Assembly: GCA_027306745.1 (NCBI GenBank)
Contig: DAHUZD010000410.1
Coordinates: 1 to 6,018 of the forward strand
Direction of reading: 5' to 3'
DNA length: 6,018 nt
DNA from: Acidobacteriaceae bacterium
GTDB taxonomy: Bacteria; Acidobacteriota; Terriglobia; Terriglobales; Acidobacteriaceae
The notes under the pieces were generated by a model, which saw only the letters and a list, made by a program, of their open reading frames with translations, made no database searches and was not told the DNA's origin. The position numbers were made by a program, and so were the translations under genes. The first letter of the stretch is position 1. The number at the start of each line of letters is the position of its first letter. Shown here in pieces: positions 5,140 to 6,018 of the stretch.

Positions 5140-6018
5140 ATGCACGCAAAGCACAATATAGGCATTCTGGGCGCGACTGGAATGGTAGGTCAGCGCTTCA
5201 TTCAACTCCTCGAAAACCATCCTTGGTTCCATGTCACCTGGCTGGCGGCCAGCGACCGCTCCAGTGGCAAACCCTACGGCGAAGCCGTGCGTTGGAAGCT
5301 GGACACGCAGCTGCCTGCGCGCATCGCGGCCATGCCCGTCTCACCGGCCACGCCAGAAGGCGCGCCGTCGATCATCTTCGCCGCCCTTGACAGTGACATC
5401 GCGCGCGACATGGAGCCGAAGTTTGCCGCCGCCGGTTGCGCCGTCATCTCCAACTCCAGCGCCTTCCGCATGCAGGCCGATGTGCCGCTGGTCATCCCAG
5501 AGGTCAACGCAGACCACCTCGCGCTGATCGAAGAGCAAAGCTGGAGAAAATCCAGCGGCGGCTACATCGTCACCAATCCCAACTGCTCGGCCATCGGCCT
5601 GGTGCTCGCGCTCAAGCCCATTGAAGAACGCTTCGGCATTCGCGCTGTCTTCGTCAGCACCATGCAGGCCGTCAGCGGCGCGGGCTACCCCGGCGTGCCC
5701 TCACTGGACATCCTCGTCAACGTCGTTCCCTTCATTCGCAACGAAGAAGAGAAGCTCGAAGAGGAGACCGGCAAACTGCTCGGCACGCTGCACGGCAAAC
5801 ACATTACGCATCTCGATGCCAAGGTGAGCGCGCACTGCAACCGCGTCGCCGTGGAAGACGGACATACCGAGAGCGTCAGCATTCAACTGCGCACGCCCGC
5901 CACGCGGGAACAGATTCTCGACGCATGGCGCGAGTTTCAACCGTTGCGCGGCATGAACCTGCCCACAGCTCCCGATCAGCCGGTGGAGTTTGACAGCGCC
6001 GTCGATCGCCCGCAGCCA
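5140..6018 (+). CDS. asd: Aspartate-semialdehyde dehydrogenase, 3'-truncated
   Basis: The enzyme reduces aspartyl phosphate with NADPH to aspartate semialdehyde in the cytoplasm, at the branch to diaminopimelate/lysine, threonine and methionine. The frame from ATG 5140 stays open for 293 codons to the window edge; relatives have about 350, so roughly 60 residues are missing. The N-terminus has the nucleotide-binding loop GATGMVG (11-17) close to Met1, which supports this start. Catalytic Cys149 is in NPNCSAIG (codon 5584-5586), QAVSGAGYPG follows at 176-185, and CNRVAVEDGHT (233-243) holds the substrate-binding Arg235 and the general acid/base His242, seven residues apart as in the family. 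The sequence style, with a long helix rich in Glu/Lys (202-212), fits the archaeal/fungal-type branch rather than the E. coli type. There is no clear Shine-Dalgarno. An aspartokinase or dap gene could follow, but lies outside the window. Confidence 0.95.
   Translation, partial: MHAKHNIGILGATGMVGQRFIQLLENHPWFHVTWLAASDRSSGKPYGEAVRWKLDTQLPARIAAMPVSPATPEGAPSIIFAALDSDIARDMEPKFAAAGCAVISNSSAFRMQADVPLVIPEVNADHLALIEEQSWRKSSGGYIVTNPNCSAIGLVLALKPIEERFGIRAVFVSTMQAVSGAGYPGVPSLDILVNVVPFIRNEEEKLEEETGKLLGTLHGKHITHLDAKVSAHCNRVAVEDGHTESVSIQLRTPATREQILDAWREFQPLRGMNLPTAPDQPVEFDSAVDRPQP

Noticed and set aside
5231..5827. Short alternative frames within the asd region
   Set aside because: They overlap the continuous asd frame from 5140, which carries all catalytic motifs, and their products are Arg/Pro/Ser-rich shadows.
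1..6018. Mobile element, CRISPR array, tRNA, or phage or defence genes
   Set aside because: No transposase or integrase motifs, no spaced palindromic repeats and no cloverleaf-like stretch were seen. The only direct repeat is the YHS-coding duplication inside copA.

Overview
This is a GC-rich, densely coded bacterial window with five genes, all on the + strand. Both end genes are cut by the window edges. The order is: the C-terminal part of a class A penicillin-binding protein (1-1062), a copper-type P1B ATPase (1177-3705), the ribonucleotide reductase repressor NrdR (3768-4304), a predicted secreted or lipid-anchored cupredoxin-like protein (4301-5095), and aspartate-semialdehyde dehydrogenase running off the right edge (from 5140). 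The layout, the wording of the PBP tail and the plastocyanin-like protein with its CNNHPWM site most resemble Acidobacteriota (Terriglobia-type genomes). That assignment rests on recalled family resemblance, not on a search.

Region by region: 1-1062 is the end of a peptidoglycan transpeptidase, with its SxN and KTG motifs and an Ala/Pro-rich tail. A 114-bp gap carries a strong ribosome binding site for the copper pump. The pump has an unusual cytosolic N-terminus: two tandem YHS/TRASH metal-binding domains, nearly identical at DNA level, then a PCPICGM-type heavy-metal-binding domain, and no classical HMA (GMxCxxC) domain. A 62-bp gap separates it from nrdR, which has no evident Shine-Dalgarno but has a TAGAAT hexamer 10 nt before its ATG. 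nrdR overlaps the cupredoxin-like gene by 4 bp (ATGA), so those two are probably cotranscribed and translationally coupled. A 44-bp gap leads to asd.

Functionally the genes are a mix: cell-wall synthesis, copper export, deoxynucleotide control, a probable extracytoplasmic copper or redox protein, and the aspartate pathway (lysine/diaminopimelate, threonine, methionine). PBP and Asd are distantly linked through diaminopimelate. The copper pump and the cupredoxin-like protein are linked through copper, with nrdR between them. No mobile element, CRISPR array, tRNA or rRNA gene is visible. I see no clear new system. The most noteworthy items are the recent YHS duplication in the pump and the coupling of nrdR to a cupredoxin-like gene.
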